Assembly (NCBI GenBank): GCA_963681505.1
Contig: OY811974.1
Span: 8,270,239-8,334,238, forward strand
Origin: Eunapius fragilis
Lineage: Eukaryota > Porifera > Demospongiae > Spongillida > Spongillidae
Direction of reading: 5' to 3'
Length of the DNA stretch: 64,000 nt
The position numbers and the translations under genes are program-made. Positions within the stretch are counted from its first letter, which is position 1. Every line of letters begins with the position of its first letter. Positions 48,101 through 61,005 of the stretch are shown here, piece by piece. Below the pieces are notes generated by a model. That model made no database searches and had not been told where the DNA came from. It saw nothing but the letters and a program-made list of their open reading frames with translations.

Positions 48101-49060
48101 GGCTTTTCTCCCTAGCATCCATATAAGTCTACACGGATAAGAGGATACAAGCCCCGCCCAAACAGTTGCATATCACATCATTGGTGGCATGATTGTTAGC
48201 TGAGTTCGCCAGGATCCGGCCATCACACACGCTTCGTTCGAAGTACAGGGGCGGCTCGGAACAGTGCATGGACTTTCACACTTCGGAACAGTGGAACTTT
48301 GGCATCATTCATAGTTATTTTAGGAATTGTAAACGTAAACGTGGTTTAGGCGTTGCGGGATCGGAAAGATAGCGTCTGCATTGCGTAAAATTCTGCAATT
48401 TATCCCTATAGCATTACATGATTCCAGGTGGCCCGCAAATAAATGGAAAAGCATTTATGAAAAACACGTATTTTGGTAGGGCAAGGAATGCATTACAACC
48501 TGCGATATATCGCAGCAACCCTGATTACAAGGTACAATAAGAGCAAAGAATACAGTTAAAGCTTCGGCTCAAACAACCCTCCCAACGATGTGTTGTAATT
48601 AATAAAACACAATACAATCCTAGTACGGGGAACAACCAACCACAACAAGAATGAAGTAAGCTCACCACTACAATTAGGTTTGTGTAGAACATCGGACCAC
48701 ATTGTTATTACAGCATAAACAGACGTGCTTGTGCATTCTGAAAACCATGCAAAAACAGCTCCGGTTATTTTCGGAAAACCTTGGCATCACCCCGCGGGTC
48801 ACTTAAAACAGAATCCTTGACAATTAGTCAATTCAGCTTTTCAGAGACGTTGAATTGTTTTGCCAAGTGGTTATATCCATGTATTGTACATAACAGTACG
48901 CACATTTAACTTACATACATTCGCATTAGGTTTCCCTTCATGCCTCAATCATTCTACAGCATGCCTTTTCTCATATGCGGTATACTATTATACTACAAGT
49001 AAAGAATAACATTCTTAATCCCGCCCCCCACATCCCACCCTGCTGATTTTATTCATGACG
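48101..49060. other. Spacer with no supported gene
   Basis: Mixed-composition sequence. No ORF with recognisable motifs and no clear inverted repeats were found. Confidence 0.45.
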
Positions 49061-49543
49061 TTAATGTCTAATGTCCTGGGCGTGCTCCGCGGTGCACGTT
49101 TGTACACCGTGGGGTACGCAAAACAAATTTTTTTGCATTCCGCCGTTTCAGCATTCTAGTGAAGTCTGACTGTTATGCCACGTTGTATAAGTCCTTATCT
49201 GCTTGGGCTGAAGCTTTGAAGGCCTAGAACCTTTCGCTGCTAATACAACAAGTCGCCACAGCGGAGGTACACTGTACGGCGAGTGTACGCGGTAATTGAA
49301 AAATAATAATAACATACGTACCAGAAGTTTCGCGTGCCTCCGCTGTGACAAGTTGCTGTAAGAGCAGCGAACGGTATTAGGCCTTCAATGCTTCGGCCCA
49401 GGCAGATAAGGACTTATACAACGTGGCATAACAGTCAAACTTTACTAGAATGCTGAAACGACGGAATGCAAAAAACTTTGTTTTGCGTACCCCGCGGTGT
49501 ACAAACGTGCACCGCGGAGCACACCCAGGACATTAGACATTAA
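49061..49543. mobile_element. 483-bp fold-back MITE with about 200-bp arms
   Basis: It starts TTAATGTCTAATGTCCTGGG and ends CCAGGACATTAGACATTAA. The arms (49061-49262, 49340-49543) pair along most of their length, including TGTTATGCCACGTTGTATAA with its reverse complement. No ORF. Confidence 0.85.
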
Positions 49544-49638
49544 TGTACTACTCCATTCGGTTTCTCCATTAAGGTTGTACGCATGTTATTGGCCACGCAA
49601 GGAGTGGCACGGTGGCGCGCAAAGAGTTTCACAAAAAC

Positions 49639-49770
49639 ATGGCACAGGGTTTGGTTGACTTGTCGCTTTTTGAAAACGTCAGAAAGCGTGGTTCTATTTC
49701 TGCTTCTTTAATGAAGAAGCCAAAGATTCATGAAGCGATCGACATGTTCAACTGCCGGCACAGGAAGTAA
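49639..49770 (+). CDS. Small ORF or first exon, unrecognised
   Basis: ATG at 49639 opens 43 codons (MAQGLVDLSLFENVRKRG, then LMKKPKIHEAIDMFNC). An ATTGG box lies about 55 bp upstream. A donor-like GTAATT overlaps the stop, so it may be the first exon of a longer gene. No homologue is recognised. Confidence 0.25.
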   Translation: MAQGLVDLSLFENVRKRGSISASLMKKPKIHEAIDMFNCRHRK

Positions 49771-50446
49771 TTGTATAGACATGTATATGTAGAACATCAT
49801 TGATTTGTCGTGTTCATTAATTACTCCGTTTGTTGCAAAGGTATACCTGTGCAAAGAGTGTGCACATTATCCCGCTCTATTCCCCCTATACGTTGCTCAC
49901 CCCCCTCCCATATATTGGATGGAGCGTAAATCAATGGCGGATTCAAGCGGGAATATGTGCACTCATATTCCAACTTGCGCATGTAAAACTCATTATAAGA
50001 AAGTTATGTATAGGATCTAATAAATATGATATGCATGGAATTTTGCCGATTTCGTCTATATCGCGATATAACGGGTAAAAATTGCATACATCGCGATATT
50101 TCGATACATGCACTCATCGAGTATTGTTAATAATCATAGTTGAGGCTGCGTTGTTGTAGCGCCGACACTAACATGCTGTAGGGCAAGCCGGGGTATATCA
50201 TATAGAATGGTCCCTAATGTTCCCCTCCCTCGACTGCGCCTTCACACTGTTAAAAAAAAAAGTGTTACCGCAACACACTTAGGGGTGTTCGTATGCATGT
50301 TTAAAAATAACACCCCCCTCCCTGGGGTGTAGTCGTAACCGCTCAGGAGTGTTACACTAGAAAATTTTTTTGTTGAAACAACGTATTCTTAAATGGTTAA
50401 AACAATTGAAACTGAGGTAACAGTTTAAAATGTTTTTTTAACAGTA

Positions 50447-50749
50447 CTAACAGTACTCAGTGCAGAATTGAAAAATGCTTGCTAAAGTGGGTGTTAGTGT
50501 GGTCATTGCACTAAGCAGATCTGCCCATTGAAAGTTTTTCAACTCTTCGAACGACTTGCAACAAAACTTGGAGTTTGGGGCACACATCCTTTTTATTTCT
50601 TTTTTCAATGAACGTCCCATTTTTCTGACCATTAGTCTTCGAAGTTCTGTGTCTTTGTAGCAATGATCATGGAAACTCTTATTACTGCCTCTTGCAATAC
50701 TTTTGCACAAGTTTCTCCTGGTCTGGCTCTTGATTGGAAAAGTTTTCAT
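50447..50749 (-). CDS. Uncharacterised basic ORF, possibly transposon-derived
   Basis: A 100-residue minus-strand frame with KMGRSLKKEIKRMC, a Cys pair and LKNFQWADLLSAMTTLTPTL. The ending resembles a module I have seen in repetitive invertebrate ORFs (FQW...L....P.L), where it often follows helicase- or nuclease-like parts. The flanks at 50250-50360 carry an imperfect GTGTTAC / GTAACAC inverted pattern. Function unknown. Confidence 0.35.
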   Translation of the reverse strand: MKTFPIKSQTRRNLCKSIARGSNKSFHDHCYKDTELRRLMVRKMGRSLKKEIKRMCAPNSKFCCKSFEELKNFQWADLLSAMTTLTPTLASIFQFCTEYC

Positions 50750-51195
50750 CCCTGACGGATAATCAATGTTAACCTGAAGGAACGGTAATTGTATAGAACC
50801 ATTTGCCCATAAAAGAGGTCACTGATTGTAAGAAAAGTAGGCTGAAAACCGCATGTGTCAATGGTCCCTAGCGCTTATAGGACTGCCACACTGAGATTGA
50901 GCATTTAAAACCCTTGTCACAGTAACCATGGGAAGGCACATAACATATATACATGTACCCCAATGATGTACGTACTGTGACTGCAATTGAATCCTGTGTA
51001 GACCTATCCAGATTAGCTCTCCCATCGCTTGTCGCCATTATTCAAATTTGGTTAACCAGCACGTGGGCAATTAAAAGTACAATAAACTTTATTCATTGCA
51101 CGATGAATTTCATATCAACACAAACAATCGACATAAACAACCAGAACAAGTTTGATATACGCACTTGGCCAGACTGACTGCTGAAAGCCAGTCGT

Positions 51196-52605
51196 CTGGT
51201 CCCCAGACTAGGCAAGCTACTTGTAGACAGGTGGAAGCCTTGCATATAGTGGGCAGTGAATATTATTGCTAGCCTATCTGAAGGTTTGGAAAGACTAGGC
51301 CTCTGTAGAGTTTATACAGCGAGCATTCACTGACATGGCTTCTATTTACCCATGGTATTTACTTACACAACAGAGATGAAGCTTCAGGACTAGTATGTAG
51401 GGACCAGCATGTAACTTAGTAAGCACTGCCAATAAGAAAGATTACCATTGACGGGGACATGAGATTTTTGAGCCCCCCATCTTTCATGACCACTATCAGC
51501 GGAAATAGAGGAGTCCATATAAACCTCCCAATGAAACACACTCTGAATTTCAGTACAGTGAGTAGTATAGTATATGGGACATGTATAGTGGAGCCTCACA
51601 GGGTCCTCTGACAAATGTTTTGTGGCATTTGCTCCCATGACCCCCGTGCTTCCTACCACCAGTCCAATGCATGCAACACACAGTCCAGTTACATGTGTGA
51701 AAAACACATCCACATCAGTGACATGGAAGCCTTTGGACATGACCATGTAGAGGAGGCCATGGGATATGAGCATACAGTGGAGGGCACGAGTCTGAAAAGA
51801 CATACTACCATTTTTGTGCTGATACAAATACGACCACTAAAGAAATAGAAGGTAATGGAATATTTGCACATGTAGAACCAAACAAAAAGAGAATGAATCT
51901 GAATATAAACATAACAAAAAAAGAGGTTGTATATAAGGCCAGTGAAAGCACTGTAACCGAAAGACATAGAAAAAAAAGTTCAAATGGACAAAGCATATGA
52001 GTGAATCTATGTAGCACACAACATAACAATTTACAGGCAAGGGGAAAAGAATAGTGTCTTATGGTAGAAAGAGTGTGTATGGGTGTGACATGAGACGTGT
52101 GTATGTGTTGGTTCATGGGTGTGTGTGTGTGTGTGTGTGTGCCAGCCATGCAGATGAAATGAAAAACTGTGGGCATTAAAATATATGTGTCATTAACTCG
52201 ACCACGCCTCTCCCATAGCCTAGCTGATACACCGTGCACTATAAATCATAGCTCTGATGTACTGTTAGTGCCTATAAATGGTCAGGCGCCCATCAACAAG
52301 GACACTATTTCTTCATAATGTTGTGCACGCATATCGGTACTGGTAGTACGTACCATCCAATCCTATATGCCAGCAACTTTCTCATAGAGAATGTCTTTAT
52401 TACTTGTATGCAAGGCTTCCATCTCTAGGTGAGCAGATCTAGAAGTAGCTTGTCAACACATCACAAAAATAAATTGCACATCCTCCAAGAAAGAAAGGTT
52501 CCAATGCTACACACACACATGCACACACACACACATATATATGTGTAATAAACTTGACAGTCATCCTCACCAGAACCACTAATTCTAAGTAGCATTGGAA
52601 TTTCC

Positions 52606-52648
<43 letters not shown>

Positions 52649-54075
52649 TGTGTGTGTTTGTGTGTGTGTGTGTGTATGAGTGTTTGTGCAGTAACATTGG
52701 AACCTTTCTTTCTTGGAGGATTTGCAATTTATTTTTGTGATGTGTTGAAAAGCTACTTCTAGATCTGCTCACCTAGAGATGGAAGCCTTGCATACAAGTA
52801 ATAAAGACATTCTCTATAAGAAAGTTGATGGCATATAGGATTGGATGGTACGTACCACCGGTACTAATATGCGTTCACAACATTATGTAGAAATCGTGTC
52901 CCTGTCGATTTGGTCATACACCTTGGGTGCCTGCCCATTTATAGACTCACAACCTCTAACAGTACGTCAGAACCATGATATATAGTGCACGGTGTATCAG
53001 CTAAGCTATGGGAGAGGCGTGGTCGAGTTAAAGACACATGCAGCGCAGCTAGGTTGAAACACATGTAACCCTTTCTTATTGTTGGGATTTGCGTTCTGCT
53101 GGCACATATATTTTAAACGCCCACTGTTTTTCATTTCATCTGCATGGCTGGCACACACACACCCATGAACCATCACATACACACGTCTCATGTCACGCCT
53201 ATACACACTCTTTCTACCATAAGACACTATTCGTTTTCCCTTGCTATTCATACCTGTAAATTGTTATGTTGTGTGCTACATAGATTCACTCATATGCTCC
53301 ATTTGAACTTTTTTTTCTATGTCTTTCGGTTACAGCGCTTTCATTCGCCTAATACGCAACCTCTTTCTCAACCATTTTTGTTTTGTTTATATTCAGATTC
53401 AGTCTCTTTATGTTTGGTCCTAGATGTGCAAATATTCCATTATCTTCTATTTCTTTAGTGGTCATAATTGTATCAGCACAAAAATGGTAGTATGTCTTGT
53501 CAGACTTGTACCCTCCACTGTATGCTCATACCCCATGGTCTTCTCTACATGGTCATGTCCAAAGTCTTCCATGTCACTGATGTGGATGTGTTTTTCACAC
53601 ATGTAACTGGACTGTGTGCTGCATGCATTGGACTGGCCCCTGTGAGGCTCCACTACACATGTCCCATATACTATTTACTGTACTCAAATTCAGAGTGTGC
53701 TTCATTGGGAGGGTTTTAAGGACTCCCCTATTTAAGCTGATAGTGGTCATGAAAGAGTTGGAATGATGTGGGGGGGGGGCTCAAATCCCATGTCCCGATC
53801 AATGGTAATCTTTCTTATTGGCAGTGCTTACTAAGTTACATGCTGGTGGTGCTCTTGTTTATATACCTACATACTAGTCCTGAAGCTTCTTATCTGTTGT
53901 GTAAGTAAATACCAGCTCAGTGAGTGTATACCCATGGGTAAATAGAAGCCATGTCTGTGAATGCTCTCTGTACAAACTCTACAGAGGCCCAGTCTTTCCC
54001 AATCTTCAGATTGGCTAGCAATAATATTCACTGCCCACTATATGAAAGGCTTCCATCTGTCTACAAGTAGCTTTC
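51196..54075. mobile_element. 2.9-kb palindromic fold-back element FB-C
   Basis: The left arm (51196 to about 52540) and right arm (about 52690-54075) are reverse complements with small indels. Paired landmarks: GTAGACAGGTGGAAGCCTTGC / TGAAAGGCTTCCATCTGTCTAC, GGGACATGTATAGTGGAGCC / GGCTCCACTACACATGTCCC, and GAGCAGATCTAGAAGTAGCTT on both sides of the centre. The centre (52505-52690) holds CA and GT tracts. Reading frames in the arms are mirror images and not coding. Confidence 0.8.
52505..52690. repeat. CA then GT tracts at the palindrome centre
   Basis: Interrupted (CA)n at 52510-52540 and (GT)n at 52605-52690 flank a short unique segment, AACCACTAATTCTAAGTAGCA. The same segment recurs at 55040 and 55335. 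Confidence 0.85.
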
Positions 54076-54109
54076 CTACACATGAAATCCTTCTAGAAAG
54101 GTACCAATG

Positions 54110-54142
54110 CTACAAGCACACACACACACGCACACACACACA

Positions 54143-54182
<40 letters not shown>
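54110..54182. repeat. (CA)n microsatellite
   Basis: About 70 bp of CA with a few CG steps, directly after the right arm of FB-C. Confidence 0.95.
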
Positions 54183-54790
54183 GGTGGTCTTGACAAAGCT
54201 TAGCAAGCTGTGTCCGGACCTCCACCAGTGGACACCTTGCTACATGTAGCTCCATCACATCCCCTTCATGTTGGGACACCCACACCACTACAAGGCCACC
54301 AATGGATGCATGCTACTTGCTCCACCACATCAAGGCTTCCATCTCCACCAGTAGGGATTCCCCACCCTCTTCACAGCAGGTGCCCCTTGTCCTCCACATC
54401 AAGGTACCCCCTCTTCGATAGATGTCACACTTCTACGTAGGGATCTCCTTCCCCCCTTTTTACCATTCCATCCAGGAGACACCCCCCCTCCTTCTCACAG
54501 TATACCCTCCTAAACTGTGTAACACCACTAATGGTCTTATTTCAAAATACTATAAATTAAATATAGTTACCGGTATGTACTATCTCATGACGAAAAAAAA
54601 CTGTCTGATGGAACAAGCAATAAAAAACATTCTTTGTGAGAAAGTTGGTATATAGGATTGAAAGGCAATAGTGGTGTAAAAAGGAAATAATATGGGAAAT
54701 AGTCCTATATTTAGCACATTTGTAGGACATTATGTTGTTCAACTGTGTGCGTATTACATTACCCCTTATTAGTAGATCCTTGTTTCCTTC
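54183..54790. other. Spacer with CAC-rich partial repeats
   Basis: Phrases such as CTCCACCACATCAAGGCTTCC recur loosely between 54210 and 54480. No gene is supported. Confidence 0.4.
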
Positions 54791-54794
54791 CTTT

Positions 54795-54956
54795 TTGCCA
54801 TCCAATCCTATATGCCATCAACTTTCTCATAGAGAATGTCTTTATTACTTGTAAGCAAGGCTTCCATCTCTAGGTGAGCAGATCTAGAAGTAGCTTGTCA
54901 ACACATCACAAAAATAAATTTCAAATCTCCAAGAAAGGTTCCAATGCTACACACAC

Positions 54957-54996
<40 letters not shown>

Positions 54997-55452
54997 ACAC
55001 ACACACACACAAACACACACGGAAATTCCAATGCTACTTAGGATTAGTGGTTCTGGTGAGGATGGCTGTCAGGTTTGCTACACATATGACCAAATGCAAA
55101 AGCCTGTGGAAGTCACCTGGAAGCGGCACTGCCCCAGATCCAAAAACATACATAAAAATGACACCAAGTGCTCTGACCCTCAGGTGGGTATGTGACCAAA
55201 TGTCTCATTGATTGCAGAGCCTTAAACACAAAGGCATTAGCCTATCTATTTGCCACCATCTCATGTAAATCAATATTCCATGGGTGACTTCCATGGGTGG
55301 CTTTGCATCTGGTCATAGCAAGCTGACAGTCGTACCTACCAGAACCACTAATTCTAAGTAGCACTGGTTTGTGTGTGTGAGTGTGTGTGTGTGTGTGCGT
55401 GCGTGTGCGTGTGTGTGTATGTATAACTATACATGGGCCCTTCTAGGTGTGT

Positions 55453-55497
<45 letters not shown>

Positions 55498-55500
55498 GCA
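54795..55500. repeat. Partial copies of FB-C inner arm and centre
   Basis: 54800-55075 repeats 52365-52600 (CATCCAATCCTATATGCC, GTGAGCAGATCTAGAAGTAG, CA tract, GGTTCTGGTGAGGATG). 55320-55360 repeats the central segment in the other orientation before (GT)n tracts at 55368-55420 and 55445-55495. Confidence 0.75.
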
Positions 55501-55959
55501 ATATACATGGGCACCTTTTAGGAATCTGTGCTATTTATTTATCCTACGTGATATTACTTGCAGGTCCACCACTCTGTAAGAGGGACTTTAGTAGACCTAC
55601 TTATACCTGGTATAAAAGCCTGGCAGGAATATTATTCCTGCTGTATCCCAAGAGATAAAGATCAGGGCCCTGGGAATTTTATATAAACCTCTCAATGGTA
55701 CTCACTCAGAGCTTCAGCGTATATGGTGATTGGCATGGGATAGTTGTGAGTGTTGTGTGTATGAGTGTGTGAGTGTGTAAATGTATATATGTATGTAAAG
55801 GAATATGGGACATGAGGCATGGTACGTCATGATGTGGCAGGTACTGTGAGACAGGAACAAATAGTCCAGTACATACAACACATTAATCCAGTACATGCAA
55901 CCAATGGGGGGAGGGGGGAGATGCCCTTCCTCTGAAAAAAGTGTTGGGGCATTTGCCCC

Positions 55960-56400
55960 ATGCTCATATACCACTATGTATACAACACACAATCCAGTTA
56001 CACATCGGTCTGAATATAGATAGTTGGTTGTATAGTAGGCCAGTGTAACCAAAAGACATAGAAAAAAAGTTCAAATGGACAAATCTTATGAGTGAATCCA
56101 TGTAGCACACAACATAACAATTTACAGGGTGTACAGCAAGGGGAAAAGAATAGTGTCTTATGGTGGAAAGAGTGTGTATAGGCGTGACATGAGACGTGTA
56201 ATGTGTTGGTTCATGGGTGTGTGTGAGTGTGCCAGCCATGCAGATGAATTGAAAAACGGTGGGCGTTTAAAATATATATGTGCCAGCAGAACGCATATCT
56301 CGACAATAAGGAACGGTTACATGTGTTCCAGCCTAGCTGCGCTGCATGTGTCTTTAACTCGACCACGCCTCTCCCATAGCCTAGCTAATACACCGTGCAC
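55960..56400. repeat. Partial copy of FB-C outer arm
   Basis: Matches 51900-52260 in the same orientation (AAAAAGTTCAAATGGACAAA, ACAACATAACAATTTACAGG, GGTAGAAAGAGTGTGTAT-like) and the reverse complement of 53000-53330. It joins directly to a family A arm at 56440, as the FB-C arms do near 52300 and 52900. Confidence 0.75.
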
Positions 56401-56439
56401 TACATATCATGGCTCTGACGTACTGTTATAGGCTGTGCG

Positions 56440-57110
56440 CCTATAAATGGCCACGCAATGAGTGGCACCCAAAGAGTATACGACAGGGGCGCGATTTCTA
56501 CATAATGTTTTGCGCGCGTATCGGTACTGGTGGTACGTACCGTGTTTTGTATGGTGATGGTAGCTGAATCCCACGCATTTCTATCGCTTAGCGAATCTTG
56601 TTTGCTATAGAAGAGAACCACTGATCATGAGTGACGTTTGTAAGAAGCTGGTACTTCAGTTGTACATAGTGGCATGGGCACGGGAGGTTGTTATATTTCA
56701 TGTGCTCGGAGTAGCGGGAACCACGTTAATGGCGCGAAATGAACGAGAAATGTGCAATTACTTTGCACAGCTGTATCTCCGTAACGGATCATGTAAAAAT
56801 TAACGAACAGGGCAAATCGATAGGCACAGGACCCCTCTGCGTATAAACCGAGTTTGAAGTTAATTGAGATGTCCTGTCGAAAGATATGGCTAGTTTGAAC
56901 CCAAAGGGGTATCGGACGTTGCAACACTGGCACGAAGCTAATGCAAGACCCCAAAACCTATTTTACCTTAGAAATGGTGTAGTATGAAGTGTTGAAAATA
57001 GGAAGTCAATAGCGTTTACCGTTCCGAAGTTATAGCGATTCAAACGTGAGTAATTTTTATAACTTTTATAAAATATAGCGAAGGCTCATTTTCGCGGATA
57101 CTAGCTGATC
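56440..57110 (-). repeat. Family A terminal-repeat copy
   Basis: Same orientation and content as 283-955 (GAGTGGCACCCAAAGAGTAT, TCGGTACTGGTGGTACGTAC, ATCTCCGTAACGGATCA), ending near ATAGCGAAGGCTCATTTTCGC. No coding potential. Confidence 0.75.
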
Positions 57111-57129
57111 CATATGTATATATTATAAA

Positions 57130-57965
57130 TATATATATCTGTGCGTGTGCAGAAGTCAGAAAGGAAGGTGCGTTTCAGATTAAGCTAGCCCCACCGTGCA
57201 CTTTCATGCTCTGCAGCGTTGTGCACGCATAAATGAAGCAGTTTGACCGAGCCAACACGCTCGATTTCTACGTGCATGCGCTGCAGAGTACGTACCGTGT
57301 TGCGCAGGCTGATGGCAGTTGAATCCACGTATTACGAATCTTTAGCTTCTGATCACTATGTTGAAGAAGCCAAGAAGGAGAACAGAACACAGTGGTGTAT
57401 CCAGAGAGGGTGCTCCTGGTGCTTGAGTACCCCCCCCCCCCCCCCCCCCCCCCTAGGCCTTAGGTGGTAAAATTATTAAAAATTATACTTTGTATTATTA
57501 ATAATTTGTCGCCGCGTATATTCGATCATGTCGATTTTAGAGCACTTCCAAAAATCGAAAGTAGTAGCTGTACGCTTGCGCTGCCTATTGATACCCGTAC
57601 GCATGAACTCTACTATATCCCGGACCTCCTGATACGCGATCACACCCCCCACTTTTCGTATCAGGCCAGAAGCCGGCAGCACCACCCCCCCCCCCCCCCA
57701 GCTTTTCGTATCGGGCCAAAAACCGACAGCACCCCCCCCCCCCCCCCCCCCCCACTTCTCGTATCGGGCCTGACCTTAAGCACCCCCCTTGCTGAAATCC
57801 TGGATACGACCGGGAAAGATGCAATTAGTAGTACTAATAGTATTACGAAGTGTTGAAAATAGGAAGTCAATAGCATTTACGGTTCGCGGGAGATGTAGCG
57901 ATTTCAAAGTGAATCATTGTTATAACTTTATATATATAAACGTGATACGCCAGTTTCGCGTGAAC
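57130..57965 (-). repeat. Broken family A arm with poly-C insertions
   Basis: 57145-57390 matches 4565-4800 and 57838-57965 matches the arm tip (GAAGTGTTGAAAATAGGAAG to CGTGAACTGTCCCG). Between them lies an unrelated segment with several long poly-C runs and the phrase CGTATCRGGCC repeated three times (57656, 57707, 57759). Confidence 0.65.
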
Positions 57966-57983
57966 TGTCCCGTATATATATAT

Positions 57984-60486
57984 GGGTCAGTTCACGCGAA
58001 AATGAGCCTTCGCTATATGTTATAAAAATGACTCGCGTTTGAATCGCTATAACTTCGGAACGGTAAACGCTATTGACTTCCTATTTTCAAAACTTCCTAC
58101 TACATCATTTCCCTCTGGCAAAATCGATTACGGGCTCTTGCATTAGCTTCGTGCCAGTGTTACAACGTCCGATACCCCTTGGGGTTCAAATCCGCCATAT
58201 CTTTCTGCAGGAAAATTCTATTCACTCCTAGTTTGGTTTTTACGTAGAGGGATCTTGTACCTATTGATTTGTTCTGTTCGTTAATTTTTTCTTTATCCGT
58301 TACGGGGATACAACTGTGCAAAGTAATTGCATATTTCCCGGTCGTTTCGCGCCATTTACCTATTACGACTGGCATCGAGGACATGAATATGCAATTACTT
58401 CCTGTTAAATAACTATGTCTCCGCCCATCTATACACTATACAACAAGTACGCTGCGTTTTCGCTTCTTGCAAACGTCTGGCTCTGTTCCCCTTCTTGGCT
58501 TCTTCAACATAGCGAGCAGAAGCTAAAGATTCGTAATACGTGGGTTCAGCTGCCATCAGCCTGCGCAACACGGTACGTACTCTGTAGCGCATGCACGTAG
58601 AAATCGAGCGTGTTGGCTCGGTCAAACTGCTTCATTTTTGCGTGTACAACGCTGCAGAGCATGAAAGTGCGCGGTGTCTAGGGCTAGCTTAATCTGAAAC
58701 GCACCCTTCCTTTTTGACTTCTGCACACGCACAGATATATATCGAACATGCACCCCCTTGTAGCTACATGTATTTATCAACGTGTAGTACTCTCATTGGC
58801 CTACTAAAACCTCTTTCTTGTTTAATTTATCTTCATTGGTGAACCAATTATATTTGGTTCTACAAAATAATATCCATACAAAATAAGATCCACAAGTCAC
58901 ACACATGCACACACTCACATTCATACACAACCTCAGATCAGAGGAATTGGTGTCATTTAATTCTGTCAGAATGCTCCCTCATGCTTAGTTTCCAATTGGT
59001 GGTGTGCTTGGCATAGTTGATTTTTTGCCTAAAAGGGGTCAGGCGACCGTGGGTTTGCTGTCCCCCTACCCTGAGTGTGACTGGAACCAAGGTTACCATT
59101 TGGTCAGCCCACACCTTGACGCTGGTCAAGGTAAGGTGGTTAGACCAGGGTAGAAGCCAAAAGGGTGCTACATGCCATTGATGTATAAACAATAACACCT
59201 GTAGCAATACATTTATACGTACAGCCATGGTAAGCAACGCAGCTGGCATTTAGCTGGAGTGATTGCAGCCCACCTCTACCATCCTTTATACATACATGTG
59301 TGACCTGCAACCATACCAGGTGTCAATATTTTGGGGACAGTGTGTTAGATAGGGTATGACTGAAAGTGAGGGAATGAGTTAAATGGAGGCAAGGCTTTTC
59401 CAGACATTTAGGCTCAGGGTAGAATGAAAGTGGGGCTTTCCCAGAAGATATTCCAGGCTAGAATTTTAGCTGGGAATTTAGTGCACATGCACACACACAC
59501 ACACACATGCACACACATGCACACACACATTCACATACACAGAACTGGCTCTGCTTTTATCTAATTTCCCTGTAGTCTTTTGTTGCTATGAGCACACTTA
59601 CTAGATGTGAGCCTGCACTACAAGTATGCACACTTATGCACACAGACATGCATGCACAAACACACATACTCACACAAACAAACAAACACACACATACACA
59701 AGTGCAAACCACCCACTCTCCATTCTGCTTGGTACACTCACACTTGTACCTCCATCATTAGAGCCTGTTGGTCCTTAATTCACCTCATATGCAATTTTGA
59801 TTTTTTTTTCTTCTTCTGCTCCTGTTTGGCTTCCACTGATGTACCCATGGCCTCTACTAGATGCTCATGTCCCATCACCTACACTAGATGCTAATGTCCC
59901 GTGATTCTAAGTACTAACTTGTCAGGTTGAGTAGCGCCACATACACCATCACCCATAGCCGTTGAGGTTTTCAATATACAAGACATGTACATGTATCCAG
60001 GCTAAGAAGAATCTCCGATGCTATGGAGAGATAGTTTCTGAGCTGGCTTTCTGTGATTCCATTTGACCCATCCATGTCTGTGTGGACTCATCTCATGCCA
60101 TTGGTTGACTACCCCCACCATCATGATAATATGCCTGCTAACCACAATGGGCTCAGTGATTTCCATCACTTAAGCTCACCTCAGTGTACTGCTAGAAGCT
60201 TTGGTAAGGTTCATGGCTCTAGACCTGTCCACCACCTATCCAAACCCCTAACACTATACACAGCATGGCTGCCCAGGCCACAAAGACTTGTTTTATGACA
60301 CCAATGATTATGATCTGGGGTGAGTGTTTCCACTTGTTGCTGAGATCTATGGACAGAGGCATCAGCTGTAGACTGGCCTCTGCTTCACCTCCTTACACAT
60401 AGCTAATGGAGATGTCATTTAGAGATTGATTGTGTGTGTGCTTGTGTGTGTGCGTGTGTGTGTGCCTATGTGTGTGCTTGTATGTG

Positions 60487-60521
<35 letters not shown>

Positions 60522-60600
60522 CCTGTGTGATACGTGTACTCTGGAAAAGGGCTTACATGTATGGGTTGGAAGCCTTGCATGTCTGGCAGTGAATATCATT
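57984..60600. mobile_element. Inverted second copy of FB-A (right arm plus interior)
   Basis: Starts GGGTCAGTTCACGCGAAAAT and follows the reverse complement of 5280 back to about 2030, including GCATGCTCTGCAGCGTTG-type, GGTCAGGCGACCGTGGG and GATCTGGGGTGAGTGTTTCC landmarks. The GT-rich part is shorter than in the first copy, and the distal arm (1496-2020) is missing. Beyond 60600 the sequence switches to one related to 51230-51300. Confidence 0.8.
60428..60520. repeat. (GT)n microsatellite
   Basis: Interrupted GT tracts corresponding to the (CA)n at 2104-2200 of the other copy. Confidence 0.9.
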
Positions 60601-60711
60601 GCTACCCTATCACTACTGATAGTGGTTAGACTGGGCCTCTGTAAAGTTTGTATTGGATTGAGTGTAATAGTATTCACATCCAACTGCTCCCATGTCTCCA
60701 TGAGTTCTAGC

Positions 60712-60712
60712 A

Positions 60713-60752
<40 letters not shown>
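60712..60752. repeat. (CA)n microsatellite
   Basis: About 40 bp of pure CA in repeat-derived sequence. Confidence 0.95.
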
Positions 60753-60755
<3 letters not shown>

Positions 60756-60891
60756 ATGGAGTAAATGAAATTTAGATTTCTGAGACAGCTTATAGCTGAT
60801 GCCTCTGTACCTTAGCAACAAGTGGAAAATAGGTGTCATTGAACAGGTTCATGTTTGGCATGCCAGCTCTGCTACAGGGTCATGGCATGAA

Positions 60892-61005
60892 TGTGTGTGT
60901 ATGTGTGTGTGTGTGTGTGTATGTGTGTATGTGTGTGTATGTGTGTGTACATGTGTGTGTGTATGTGTGTGTACATGTACGTGCGTGTGTATGTGTGTGT
61001 TGTGT
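60892..61005. repeat. (GT)n microsatellite with ATGT interruptions
   Basis: About 110 bp of GT dinucleotides with regular AT and ACAT interruptions. Confidence 0.9.
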
